NCBI GenBank assembly: GCA_965261585.1
Contig: CBDHDN010000007.1
Location: 1-48,698, forward strand
Direction of reading: 5' to 3'
Length of the DNA stretch: 48,698 bases
Source of the DNA: CBDHDN01 sp965261585
Lineage (GTDB): Bacteria; Pseudomonadota; Alphaproteobacteria; UBA6615
The position numbers and the translations under genes were made by a program. Positions 32,454 to 40,875 of the stretch are shown piece by piece (the first letter of the stretch is position 1; every line of letters starts with the position of its first letter). A model generated the notes under the pieces. That model did no database searches. It was not told the DNA's origin and saw only the letters and a list, made by a program, of their open reading frames with translations.

Positions 32454-33587
32454 ATGAGCAAGAAGCCCCCGCCCAATGCACCGCGGCCGGCGGCGTTGCA
32501 GTCGGTTGAGCGTGTCATTGGCGAATTGCGCCGTGGCTCCATGGCGGTGCTGCACGGACGCGGCAGGGCGCTGCTGGTTCAAGCCGCCGATGGTATTGGC
32601 GCGGCGGCACTGACGCGTTTGCGGGCGCTCTCCGGTGCCGCGCCGGCCCTCCTCCTGACGGCCCGACGGGCCCAGATCCTGGGGTTTTCAGGCGACGTGA
32701 GCGGTGCGGTGCGGGTCAGCCTCACTGGCGGCGTTACGGCAGAGGCCGTGCAACAGATGGCCGATCCGGGCGCACCGCCGCCGCAGGCGCCGTCGAGCCC
32801 GCTGTCGCTAGCCCGAATCGAGCCCGATGGGCTGGAGGCCGCGGCGGTGACCCTGGCGAAGCTGGCCCGCCTGTTGCCGGCCGTGGTGATGGCCAAGGTT
32901 CCAGCGGCACGCCTGCGCTATCTGCCGGAATGGGCGGCGAGCGAATCGCTGATGCTTGCCGAGCATGAGGACGTCGCGCAATATCCCGAGGCCGAGGCAC
33001 GCGCCCTGCGCTGCGTGGCCGATGCGGCGGTGCCGCTGGACGGCGCCACGAGTACGCATATCCACGCATTCCGCCCGCCGGATGGCGGCCGCGAGCATCT
33101 GGCGATCGTCGTCGGCGCGCCGGATCCGGCCGAGCCCGTGCTGGCCCGACTGCACTCGGAATGTTTCACCGGCGACTTGTTGAGCAGCCTGCGCTGTGAC
33201 TGCGGCGATCAGCTGCGCGGCGCGCTGCAGGTGATCGGCGCGGCCGGCAGCGGCGTCATCCTCTATATGGCCCAGGAAGGGCGCGGCATTGGCCTCGTCA
33301 ACAAACTGCGCGCCTACAGCCTGCAGGACCGCGGCTTCGACACACTGGAGGCCAACGAACAGCTGGGCTACGAGTCGGACGAGCGCAACTATCTGCCGGC
33401 GGCGGAAATGCTGCGCCATCTCGGCTATACCCGGGTCCGCCTGTTGACCAACAACCCCGACAAGATGCAGGCACTGGGGCGCTGGGGCATCGACGTCGTC
33501 GAGCGGGTCGCCCACTCCTTCCCGGCCAACCCGCATAACCGTCAGTACCTGGCGACGAAGCAGCAGCGCGCCGGGCACCTTCTATAG
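32454..33587 (+). CDS. ribA: GTP cyclohydrolase II with N-terminal degenerate DHBP-synthase-like domain
   Basis: 377 residues. The C-terminal half is RibA: ARLHSECFTGD with C227 and zinc ligands C238/C240 (LRCDCGD), then AQEGRGIGL (253-261), DTLEANEQLG and LLTNNPDKMQAL. The enzyme opens GTP to 2,5-diamino-6-ribosylamino-pyrimidinone phosphate. The N-terminal 190 residues resemble 3,4-dihydroxybutanone-phosphate synthase in outline (ERVIGELRRGSMAVL, TARRAQILGF) but lack its acidic catalytic loop, as in other extended alphaproteobacterial RibA proteins. Divergent from the reductase/PTPS/GT4 genes, it may feed them, or act in riboflavin synthesis. Confidence 0.9.
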   Translation: MSKKPPPNAPRPAALQSVERVIGELRRGSMAVLHGRGRALLVQAADGIGAAALTRLRALSGAAPALLLTARRAQILGFSGDVSGAVRVSLTGGVTAEAVQQMADPGAPPPQAPSSPLSLARIEPDGLEAAAVTLAKLARLLPAVVMAKVPAARLRYLPEWAASESLMLAEHEDVAQYPEAEARALRCVADAAVPLDGATSTHIHAFRPPDGGREHLAIVVGAPDPAEPVLARLHSECFTGDLLSSLRCDCGDQLRGALQVIGAAGSGVILYMAQEGRGIGLVNKLRAYSLQDRGFDTLEANEQLGYESDERNYLPAAEMLRHLGYTRVRLLTNNPDKMQALGRWGIDVVERVAHSFPANPHNRQYLATKQQRAGHLL

Positions 33588-33961
33588 CCCGGCAATGGCC
33601 CGGCACACACTGCCGCACGGGCGGCGCCGCGCCCGGTGCACCGGGCGCCCCACGAACCCAGGGGTGGCGGATCGGCCGGCTCAGACCGAAGCCAATCCCA
33701 ACATAATGAAAGTGCAACCGCTCAAGCTTCCCAGCGACGGGGCGGGTGTGTCCGTGCACCAGCCAGAACGCAGCTACCCGGCGCCGCGATGGCCAATCAC
33801 CACTCTCTGCCGTAGCGCCCGGCCCCTGATGCCGCCCGCCCAGCCCCGATCTGGTTGTACGTCAAACGAGATTGGGGCACCATCAACCGTACTGCGGTCT
33901 CATATGGGAAATGCCGGCTAAGACGGCGCCGACGGGGCCCGAACACCGCCGAGCGACGCCC
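33588..33961. other. 374-bp intergenic region with a 20-bp perfect palindrome
   Basis: No credible gene. A perfect palindrome at 33629-33648 (GCGCCCGGTG and its complement) lies 41 bp after the ribA stop; with no T-run it is not a standard terminator. Reading frames here look like GC-rich noise. The last part is AT-richer (about 33850-33910) and may hold the promoter of the TPR gene. Confidence 0.5.
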
Positions 33962-35563
33962 ATGAGCATATGGGAGGCATTTCAACTTGCCATGCGGCAC
34001 CACCAGGAGGGCCGCCTCCGGGAAGCGGAAGCAATCTTCCGCCAAATCGTGCAGACGCGGCCGGACCACGCCGGCGCGCTGTACCACCTTGGCCTAATCG
34101 CCGGCCAGGCGGGAGCGTATGGCAAGGCCGTCGAGCTGATCGGTCGGGCGATCGAGGCCGATGACCGAGTTGCCGCGTTCCATTGCAACCTCGCCGAGGC
34201 CTATCGCGCGACCGGCCGGCTCGACCAGGCAGTAGACAGTTACGGCCGGGCGCTCGATCTCGACGCCAACCTGCCGAACGCCCATTTCGGGCTGGCCAGC
34301 GTGCTCAGCGAACGCAATCGGCTCGACGAGGCGGAGGCATGCGTGCACCGCGGCCTGGTGTTGCAGCCGCGCTCGGCGATGGCGTATTGCATGCTCGGCG
34401 ACATCTGTCGGCGCCGCGGCCGCGCCGAGAAGGCCGTGGAACACCTGCAGCGCGCGGTGACCCTCGAGCCGGGTCTGACCCTGGCCCATAACAATCTGGG
34501 GACACTGCTGCAGAAGCTGGGCCGGCTCGGCGAGGCGGTCGACGCGTATCGCAGCGCGATCGGCATCGATCCCCACCTGATCGAGCTGCACACCAACCTG
34601 GGTCACGCGCTCAAGGAGCTGGACCGGCTCGACGAGGCGGTGGCCTGTTACCTTGCGGTGCTGGCGCTCGACGAGGGTTTCGCGGAGGCCCATTTCGGCC
34701 TCGCCAACGCCTTGCGCGACCAGGGCAAGAACTCGGAGGCGAGTGCCGCGTATGAGCGCGCGATCGGGCTCAATCCCGGCTTCACCGAAGCCTACTCCGC
34801 CTACGGCGTCCTCTTGAACGAGCTCGGCCGGCCGGAGGAGGCAATCGCACGGTTCCACCGGGCGCTCTCACTCGAGCCGCGGCACGTGCGCTCTTATGCC
34901 AACCTCGGGCTGGCGTTGCGGGTCGAGGGCCTGTGGGACGAGGCGGACGCGTTCTTTGATTACGACCGCCTGGTGCAACGCCGCCGTTTCGACCGCCTGC
35001 CGGGGTGGGACGGCCTCGATGCGTTCAACGCCGCGCTTGCCGAGTACATCTACGGCCGTCCCGACCTGATGCGCGACCGGCCGAGCGTCGCGACCAAGGG
35101 CGGCAGCCAAACCGGCAACATCCTGTGCGACGATCACCCGGTCACCCACACACTTCTGACGATGATGCAGGGCCTCTACCAGGACTATCTCGAGACCGCG
35201 ATGGCCGGCGATGCCGACCCGTACTTCGATGAGCCGCCGGCCTCCTGGTTGATCAAGGCCAACGCAGTCGTTCTCAACTCGAACGGCTACCAGGATCCGC
35301 ATATCCATCCGGTGGGCTATTGCAGCGGCGTCTACTACGTCCGCATCCCGGAGCCGGTGAGGACCGCCGTCGACTCGGAAAACGGCTACATCCGGTTCGG
35401 CAAGGTCGCCCCCGGCGAGCCGCCGCCCGGCGGGCGACGCATCACCATCAAGCCCGAGGAGGGGCTCATGCTGATCTTCCCTTCCTATTTCTGGCATGGG
35501 ACGATCCCATTCGAGAGCGGCGAGGATCGAATCGGCGTCGCCTTCGACGTTGAACCGTGCTGA
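33962..35563 (+). CDS. TPR protein with C-terminal 2OG-Fe(II)-oxygenase-like domain
   Basis: 533 residues. About ten TPR units run from residue 1 to roughly 345 (repeating A-x-x-x-L-G-x-x-L, FHRALSLEP type). The C-terminal 170 residues carry a putative 2-oxoglutarate/Fe(II) oxygenase fold: DPHIHPVGYCSGVYYV supplies metal histidines and SYFWHGTIPF with RIGVAFDV the distal His and Arg. Such fusions hydroxylate protein or peptide targets in several systems. ATG 33962 is preferred to 33872 because the TPR homology begins there. No obvious operon partner. Confidence 0.8.
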   Translation: MSIWEAFQLAMRHHQEGRLREAEAIFRQIVQTRPDHAGALYHLGLIAGQAGAYGKAVELIGRAIEADDRVAAFHCNLAEAYRATGRLDQAVDSYGRALDLDANLPNAHFGLASVLSERNRLDEAEACVHRGLVLQPRSAMAYCMLGDICRRRGRAEKAVEHLQRAVTLEPGLTLAHNNLGTLLQKLGRLGEAVDAYRSAIGIDPHLIELHTNLGHALKELDRLDEAVACYLAVLALDEGFAEAHFGLANALRDQGKNSEASAAYERAIGLNPGFTEAYSAYGVLLNELGRPEEAIARFHRALSLEPRHVRSYANLGLALRVEGLWDEADAFFDYDRLVQRRRFDRLPGWDGLDAFNAALAEYIYGRPDLMRDRPSVATKGGSQTGNILCDDHPVTHTLLTMMQGLYQDYLETAMAGDADPYFDEPPASWLIKANAVVLNSNGYQDPHIHPVGYCSGVYYVRIPEPVRTAVDSENGYIRFGKVAPGEPPPGGRRITIKPEEGLMLIFPSYFWHGTIPFESGEDRIGVAFDVEPC

Positions 35564-35701
35564 GCGCGGAGGGCGCGTTGCCATGACCGGGCAGCTGCGT
35601 TCCCAGCCCCGCCATCATCTTCGGCCGGCAGGCGGCGGTGCGCATCAAGGAGCGGACGTGACGAGACGGCCCCCACCAACCCGCGCCCAGCTTCTTCCCT
35701 A

Positions 35702-36751
35702 GAGCGGGTCCGGCATAGACAGAATCAAAAAGGGGATTCCCAAGGGTCGCAAAAAGTGATTCAAGCTATGAGCTGGGTTAAAGGAGGCCAGCCATGGATG
35801 ACACGACCTTATTCGGAAGATCTTCGTGAACGAGTTGTTCGAGTTGTTGAATCGGGGACCTCTCGCAATGCGGCGGCGAAGCAATTTGATGTGAGCATCA
35901 GCTTTGTTGTGAAGCTGATGCAGCGTTGGAAGCAGCGGGGCACGATCAAAGCCGACAAATACGGTGGCTGGAAGAAATCGAAACTGGCTCCCCATGGCGA
36001 TCGCATTCGGGCTCTGGTGATGGAGAATTGCGACATCACCATTGACGAGCTTTGCGTCTTGCTGGCCGCCGAGGGGATCGAGGCGAAGCGCTCGACGCTT
36101 GGCGACTTTCTTCTGGCTCAGGGGCTGAGTCGCAAAAAAAGACAGCCCACGCCGCCGAGCAGGAGCGCCCTGACGTCGCGGCGGCGCGAGCCACTTGGCG
36201 CAACGAGCAACCTGGGCTGATTGCCGAACGGCTGGTCTTTCTCGACGAGACCTGGGCGCGGACGAACATGGCCCGGCGTTATGGCCGGGCACCGCGCGGC
36301 GAACGGGTGGTGGCGGCCATTCCCCATGGCCACTGGAAGACAACCACGTTCATTGCCGCCCTGCGTCACGACCGGATCACCGCGCCCTGCGTTTTCGATG
36401 GCCCGATCAACGGCGCAAGCTTCCTTGCCTGGGTCCAGCAAGCCCTGGTCCCGACCCTGTCCGCGGGCGACATCGTCATCATGGACAACCTCTCCTCCCA
36501 CAAGGTCGCCGGCGTACACGAGGCCATTGAGGCGGTCGGCGCAACCCCGCTCTACCTGCCGCCCTACAGCCCCGATCTCAATCCCATCGAACAGGTCTTC
36601 GCCAAGCTCAAAGCCATTCTCCGCAAGGTCGGCGCCAGAACCGTCGATGACCTCTGGCGGGCAATTGGAAACGCCCTCGATGAATTCTCTCCAACCGAAT
36701 GCAGAAACTACCTCGTCAATGCAGGATATTCCGTCCAAACCGGATGTGCTC
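35702..36751 (+). mobile_element. IS630-family insertion sequence, copy 2
   Basis: 1050 bp flanked by TA (35700-35701 and 36752-36753), again inside CTAG on both sides. Imperfect terminal repeats share GAGC, TCCGG, GAC and GAAT blocks over about 26 bp. It encodes a two-frame transposase with an A7 slip site. Unrelated in sequence to copy 1 beyond the family level. Confidence 0.85.
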
Positions 36752-36831
36752 TAGATCACACACAGACACACGTCTTTCCCTCCCCGCCAATCTCGACAAC
36801 GCGCTGGCCATCATCGCGAATGCCGACTTAG
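35798..36831 (+). CDS. IS630-family transposase, -1 frameshift at A7
   Basis: The first frame (35798-36220) encodes the helix-turn-helix half (MTRPYSEDLRERVVRVVESG, then NAAAKQFDVSISFVVKLMQRW). At 36134-36140 seven A lie in frame (CGC AAA AAA A). A -1 shift there continues LSRKK-KTAHAAEQERPDVAA into the DDE half: D in VFLDETW, D in IVIMDNLSSHK and E in SPDLNPIEQVFAKLK. Programmed frameshifting is the likely mode. The second frame has no stop before the right end and runs 78 bp into flanking DNA (stop at 36829-36831). AAAGGAGG precedes the start. Confidence 0.85.
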
Positions 36832-36840
36832 TGTCGCGCC

Positions 36841-37344
36841 ATGGACCTAGTCGTCACGCCTGATGGATGGGCCGCCTGGGGCGAAGCGCGCCTGCGCTGC
36901 GCGTTGGGTGCCAATGGTGTCCGCCGGGACAAGCGTGAGGGGGACATGGCGACACCGGTGGGCGCTTTTCCGGTACGGCGCGTGCTCTACCGGCCCGACC
37001 GCGTGGCGCCGGGCTCGCTGGCGCTGCCGACGGCACCACTCGCCGAATCCGACGGATGGTGCGACGCGCCCGGGGATGCGGCCTACAACCGTTTGGTCCG
37101 GCTGCCCTATCCGGCGTCTGCCGAGCGGCTGTGGCGCGACGAACAGCTCTACGACGTCATCGGCGTGCTGGGCCACAACGATGCGCCCCCGGTCCCCCAT
37201 CGCGGCAGCGCCATATTCCTGCATGTCGCGGCCGACGACTTCGCGCCGACGGCCGGTTGCGTGGCGCTGCCGCTGGCGGATTTGCTCCGGGTGCTGCGTG
37301 AGGCCGACGCAACGACCCGCGTCCGTGTCGGCGCAGGGACGTAG
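36841..37344 (+). CDS. L,D-transpeptidase (YkuD) catalytic domain protein
   Basis: 167 residues, essentially one YkuD domain. The catalytic signature is H128 followed by TAGCVAL with nucleophile C140; MATPVGAFPVRRVLYRPD near 36-53 is the typical substrate loop. No signal peptide or membrane segment is visible in this start, which is unusual for a peptidoglycan cross-linking enzyme and could mean an unrecognised upstream start or a cytoplasmic relative. It starts 88 bp after the IS630 copy-2 end, so its original promoter may be displaced. Confidence 0.82.
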   Translation: MDLVVTPDGWAAWGEARLRCALGANGVRRDKREGDMATPVGAFPVRRVLYRPDRVAPGSLALPTAPLAESDGWCDAPGDAAYNRLVRLPYPASAERLWRDEQLYDVIGVLGHNDAPPVPHRGSAIFLHVAADDFAPTAGCVALPLADLLRVLREADATTRVRVGAGT

Positions 37345-37380
37345 CGCTTTGTTCGCCGAGGTCGCGCCGGCACAGCCAAG

Positions 37381-38055
37381 CTAGACGCGCGGCGGGCGGG
37401 CGCCGAAGATCGCGGTACCGACCCGGACATGGGTCGCGCCGAGGCGGATCGCGGTCTCGAAATCGGCGCTCATCCCCATGCTGAGCCCCGCGAGGCCGTT
37501 GCGTTCGGCAATCGTTCGCAACAACGCGAAGTGGGGCGCCGGCGGCTCGGCGTGCGGCGGAATGCACATGAGGCCGACGATCGGCAGGCCCAGCTCGCGC
37601 CGGCAACGGGCAACAAATGCATCCACCTCGCCCGGGGCAACGCCGGCCTTCTGCGGCTCCTCGCCGGTGTTCACCTGGATGAAGCACCGGCGCGCCACGC
37701 CCTGCGAGGCGAACGCCGCCGCCAGCTTGGCCGCCAGCTTCGGCCGGTCGACGGTCTGAATGACGTCGAACAGACCGACCGCCTCGGCAACCTTGTTGGT
37801 CTGCAACGGCCCGACCATGTGCAACTCGAGGTCCGGATAGTGCCGACGACGGGTTGGCCAGCGCGCCAGGGCTTCCTGCACCCGGTTCTCGCCGAACACC
37901 CGGACGCCGGCGGCGAGGGCCGCGTCGACGCGCGTCGCGAGCTGGGCCTTGCCGACGGCAACGAGCGTGACACCGGCGCGCTCACCGGCGGCAGCGGCGA
38001 TTCGGCGTCCGACCGCCGCCAGATTGGCGGCAATATCGGGCGTTGTGTCCTGCAT
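37381..38055 (-). CDS. yggS: YggS/PLPBP-family PLP homeostasis protein
   Basis: 224 residues, the usual length. The PLP lysine is K36 in LVAVGK; further hallmarks are FGENRVQEA, HMVGPLQTNK, IQVNTGEEPQKAG, LMCIPP, LSMGMSADFETAI and HVRVGTAIFG with the phosphate-binding residues. Members bind PLP without a known enzymatic reaction and maintain vitamin B6 and amino-acid balance. An ISNCY-like element lies 63 bp upstream of the start codon. Convergent with the L,D-transpeptidase gene. Confidence 0.93.
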   Translation of the reverse strand: MQDTTPDIAANLAAVGRRIAAAAGERAGVTLVAVGKAQLATRVDAALAAGVRVFGENRVQEALARWPTRRRHYPDLELHMVGPLQTNKVAEAVGLFDVIQTVDRPKLAAKLAAAFASQGVARRCFIQVNTGEEPQKAGVAPGEVDAFVARCRRELGLPIVGLMCIPPHAEPPAPHFALLRTIAERNGLAGLSMGMSADFETAIRLGATHVRVGTAIFGARPPRV

Positions 38056-38100
38056 CGGCGCTGGCTCGATATCGACCCTAGCAAGGCGGGCGGTGCGGCG

Positions 38101-38118
38101 ACAATCGGACGGACGGCT
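38101..38118 (+). repeat. 18-bp target-site duplication, left copy
   Basis: ACAATCGGACGGACGGCT is repeated exactly at 39521-39538, immediately outside both ends of the ISNCY-like element. Confidence 0.85.
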
Positions 38119-39520
38119 GTCGAGAACATTCTGAGTTGACCGGTTTATGTACCATATGAGTTGACCGCTTCTGTTGCGGTTTCTGGCCCTGTGGGGAAGT
38201 GGTCGGTCGCGGAGCGGCTGTCCACTTGTCCACAGGGCGCCGGTCGGTCGCGTCGAAGCGGGTCACGCGGCCTCGCGGGTTTGGCTGTCGATCGGTTGGC
38301 CATCGGCGTGGTATCGCGCCAGACATCGCGGTCCATGGAAGACGGCCATTGTGCCGTCGGGGTATTCGTGGACGCGGACCCTGGCCTTGACGTAATGGCG
38401 GCGGTGGCGGCCGGCGGGGATCTGAAGTGCCAGGCGCTTGTAGCGCACCGTGTTGTCGTTTGAGACGGTGCGTTCCTCGTGGATGCACAGGATGTCGTCG
38501 AGCGCGCCGGTGAAGGGGACGAAGGCGGTGCCCTGGTCCTCGGCCGGGGTCGCGAAGCGGGCGTTGTGTTGTTGCAGGAAGACCTCCTTGAGGAAGCGGT
38601 TGGCCTCGACCATGTCGGTGATGCCGGCGAGCCTGAGTTCCTGGGGCAGGCGCTTCTGCAAGGTGCCGAACATGCGCTCCGAGCGCCCCCTTGCCTCGGG
38701 CGAGTAGGCCGGGATCAACTCGATGCCGAGCTGCGCCAGGGCGCGGCCGACCTGGGTCGGGGTGTCCTTGTCCACCTTGCCGCCGGCCTCGGGCGTGTTC
38801 CAGTAGTGGCTGGCGCGGTCGGCGTAGAGCGAGCAGAACAGGCCCTTGGCCCGGATCGCCTCGGACACCCCCTGGAAGCTCGACATGGTGCCCTCTTCGG
38901 CGACGAAGAAGGCCGAGTAGATATCGCTGGTCGCATCGTCCATGGTGACGATCAGGTCCCACCATCGACCGGGGACCCACTCGTGGCTCGAGCCGTCCTG
39001 GTGCAACATCATGCCGGGCAGGGCACGGCGCGGCCGCTTGCGCCGGTGCGCCCCACGCCTGGGCGCCGCGCGCCTGCGCCCATGGGCTTGCAAGCTCAGC
39101 CGCAGCCAGTTGTAGCTGCGCTTGAAGCCGTGATCGGCCACCAGCTTCTCGTGGAAGTGCTTGGCCGTGAAGTCCCAGTAGCGGGTGTCGAACAACTCCA
39201 GCACCCGCGCCACCTCGTCCACCGGCGCGCGCCGCGCCGAGAGGCGGCCCAGGCGGCGGTCGTAGAGACCGTCGGCTCCCTCCGCCTCGTAGCGGTCGCG
39301 CCAGCGCCGGAAGGTGCGCTCCGAGACACCCAGAACCTCCGCCGCCTCCGCCTGGCTCAAGCCACCCCGATGGGTGCGCCCGTAAACCTCCTCGAACTTC
39401 ATCAATCTCAGTCCCTGTACCTGCTCCGTCCGACGCATCGCCTCCCTCCATGGCTTGGAGGCGTTCTAAAACCGGACAGATCATCTGGTACATAAACCGG
39501 ACATATCGCGTGTTACCGAC
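38119..39520 (-). mobile_element. ISNCY/IS1202-like insertion sequence with 18-bp target duplication
   Basis: 1402 bp starting GTCGAGAACA and ending with the complement of GTCGGTAACA. Inward the ends share CCGGTTTATGTACCA and a second TGxCCG block, so the terminal repeats are about 55 bp with gaps. It encodes a single - strand transposase of 391 residues. Directly flanking both ends is the same 18-bp sequence. From memory, IS1202-related elements are known for long target duplications. It separates yggS from the JmjC-like gene. Confidence 0.85.
38263..39438 (-). CDS. ISNCY-family transposase
   Basis: 391 residues, uninterrupted. N-terminal helix-turn-helix (LSQAEAAEVLGVSERTFRRWRDRYEAEGADGLYDRRL), then an rve-like DDE core: D in LHQDGSSHEW, D in TMDDATSDIYSAFF, D in LYADRASHY, and E in RGRSERMFGTLQKRL. 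The C-terminal part has a small beta-domain (HIN-like RYKRLALQIP). Appears intact, so the element may be active. An alternative start 12 codons later (MKFEEV) is possible. Confidence 0.9.
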   Translation of the reverse strand: MRRTEQVQGLRLMKFEEVYGRTHRGGLSQAEAAEVLGVSERTFRRWRDRYEAEGADGLYDRRLGRLSARRAPVDEVARVLELFDTRYWDFTAKHFHEKLVADHGFKRSYNWLRLSLQAHGRRRAAPRRGAHRRKRPRRALPGMMLHQDGSSHEWVPGRWWDLIVTMDDATSDIYSAFFVAEEGTMSSFQGVSEAIRAKGLFCSLYADRASHYWNTPEAGGKVDKDTPTQVGRALAQLGIELIPAYSPEARGRSERMFGTLQKRLPQELRLAGITDMVEANRFLKEVFLQQHNARFATPAEDQGTAFVPFTGALDDILCIHEERTVSNDNTVRYKRLALQIPAGRHRRHYVKARVRVHEYPDGTMAVFHGPRCLARYHADGQPIDSQTREAA

Positions 39521-39538
39521 ACAATCGGACGGACGGCT
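39521..39538 (+). repeat. 18-bp target-site duplication, right copy
   Basis: Exact copy of 38101-38118, directly after the right end of the ISNCY-like element. Confidence 0.85.
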
Positions 39539-39551
39539 TGGCCGGTTGTCA

Positions 39552-40769
39552 ATGATCGGCTATTTAGCCTGTATGCCGCGCTCGATCGCCAGCCTGGCCG
39601 ACCTGTTGCACCCGGTCGAGGAGGCCGCCTTTTTCGCCGAGTACTACGACCGCAAGCCGCTGCACGTGAGTGCGGCCGATCCGGATCGGTTCGCCGACGT
39701 CATGTCGTGGGACATCCTGAACAGGCTATTGAACATGACGGCGATCTGGAGCCCGGAGTCGCTGAAGCTGGTGCTGGATCGCCGGCCCGTCCCGGCCGAG
39801 CGCTATTGCCGCACGGCCGTCGACCGGACGAACAAGCCGGCCCTGCAGCCAGACGCCGAACAGGTCAATGCCTTGCTGCAGCGTGGGGCGTCGCTGGTGA
39901 TCAACGACATCGATACGCTGTGGCCGGGTCTCGCGGCGGCGGCGGACGCCCTGGAGAGCGGCCTCAACGGCAAGACCCAGAGCAACCTTTATTGCTCGGC
40001 CGCCGCGCACCAGGCGTTCGACAGTCACTTCGACACGCACGAGGTCTTTGCGCTGCACATCGCCGGCGAGAAGGTGTGGCGGATCTACGAAGGCCGCCTG
40101 GATCGGCCGATCGCCCACCCGGCCTACAAGACGCTGCCCCAGTCGCACAACGACAAGCACAAGGGCAGTGTCGCCATGGAGGTGACGTTGCGGCCTGGCG
40201 ACCTGCTGTACATCCCGCGCGGCACCTACCACGACGCGCTGGCGTCGAGCGCGGCGACGATCCACGTCTCGTTCGGCGTGACCCACATGATCGGATTCGA
40301 CGTCTTGAACGCGCTGCTCGACCACGCCGTCGACGACCCGCTGTTCCGCACGAACCTGCCGCTGCCGCGGGCCGGTGAGGCGGCGGTCCGCGAACATCTG
40401 CAGGCGCTGGCCGATCGCGCGCGCGCGATCCTGAGGGGCGAGGCGCTGGCCGAGGACGTGCTGGGCCAACGCCGGGCCTTCCGCTACTGCCGCGGCGGTT
40501 ACGACCTGCCGCATGTGGCGCCGGGCGAGCGTTTCAAGGTGCTCGTCGATGACCTGTCGGTGACGTGCGAAGGCGGGCTGCATGTCCTGACCAGCGGCCC
40601 ACACAGAGCAACCATCCCGCCGGGCGTCGCGGTGGCGATCGCCTGGATTGTCGAGCGGACAGACTTCATCGCGACGGAGCTGTCGGTGGCTTTTCCTGAC
40701 CTATCGGCGGCCCAGCGCGCCAGGTTGCTCGCCGACTTGGCCGGGATGCGGGTCATCGGGCCGGCCTGA
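39552..40769 (+). CDS. JmjC/cupin-type Fe(II) 2-oxoglutarate oxygenase (ROX-like)
   Basis: 405 residues. The cupin core has H-x-D in FDSHFDTHEVF (near 159-161), HIAGEKVWRIY after it, and PRGTYHDAL with the distal His near 226, giving an HxD...H facial triad. The N-terminal RKPLHV and C-terminal winged-helix-like tail fit the ribosomal-oxygenase (YcfD/ROX) group, which hydroxylates ribosomal proteins. Starts at ATG 39552 or 39573 are both possible. The ISNCY-like element ends 31 bp upstream, so the promoter is likely IS-derived or lost. Confidence 0.8.
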   Translation: MIGYLACMPRSIASLADLLHPVEEAAFFAEYYDRKPLHVSAADPDRFADVMSWDILNRLLNMTAIWSPESLKLVLDRRPVPAERYCRTAVDRTNKPALQPDAEQVNALLQRGASLVINDIDTLWPGLAAAADALESGLNGKTQSNLYCSAAAHQAFDSHFDTHEVFALHIAGEKVWRIYEGRLDRPIAHPAYKTLPQSHNDKHKGSVAMEVTLRPGDLLYIPRGTYHDALASSAATIHVSFGVTHMIGFDVLNALLDHAVDDPLFRTNLPLPRAGEAAVREHLQALADRARAILRGEALAEDVLGQRRAFRYCRGGYDLPHVAPGERFKVLVDDLSVTCEGGLHVLTSGPHRATIPPGVAVAIAWIVERTDFIATELSVAFPDLSAAQRARLLADLAGMRVIGPA

Positions 40770-40875
40770 CGTTGCCGGCCGCCGCGGGTCCGCGGACTCG
40801 ATTGCGTTCCGTTGCGGTGATGCGTCCACTATCGTTACTGCATCGTTGCTGCGCGCATAGCGAGGGAGGCATCAC

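Noticed and set aside
33595..33921. Possible 108-aa + strand gene after ribA
   Set aside because: No ribosome binding site, no homology recognised, composition like noise, and it contains the 20-bp palindrome.
35583..35700. Short + strand frame between the TPR gene and IS630 copy 2
   Set aside because: About 40 codons with no motif; may be a remnant but cannot be supported.
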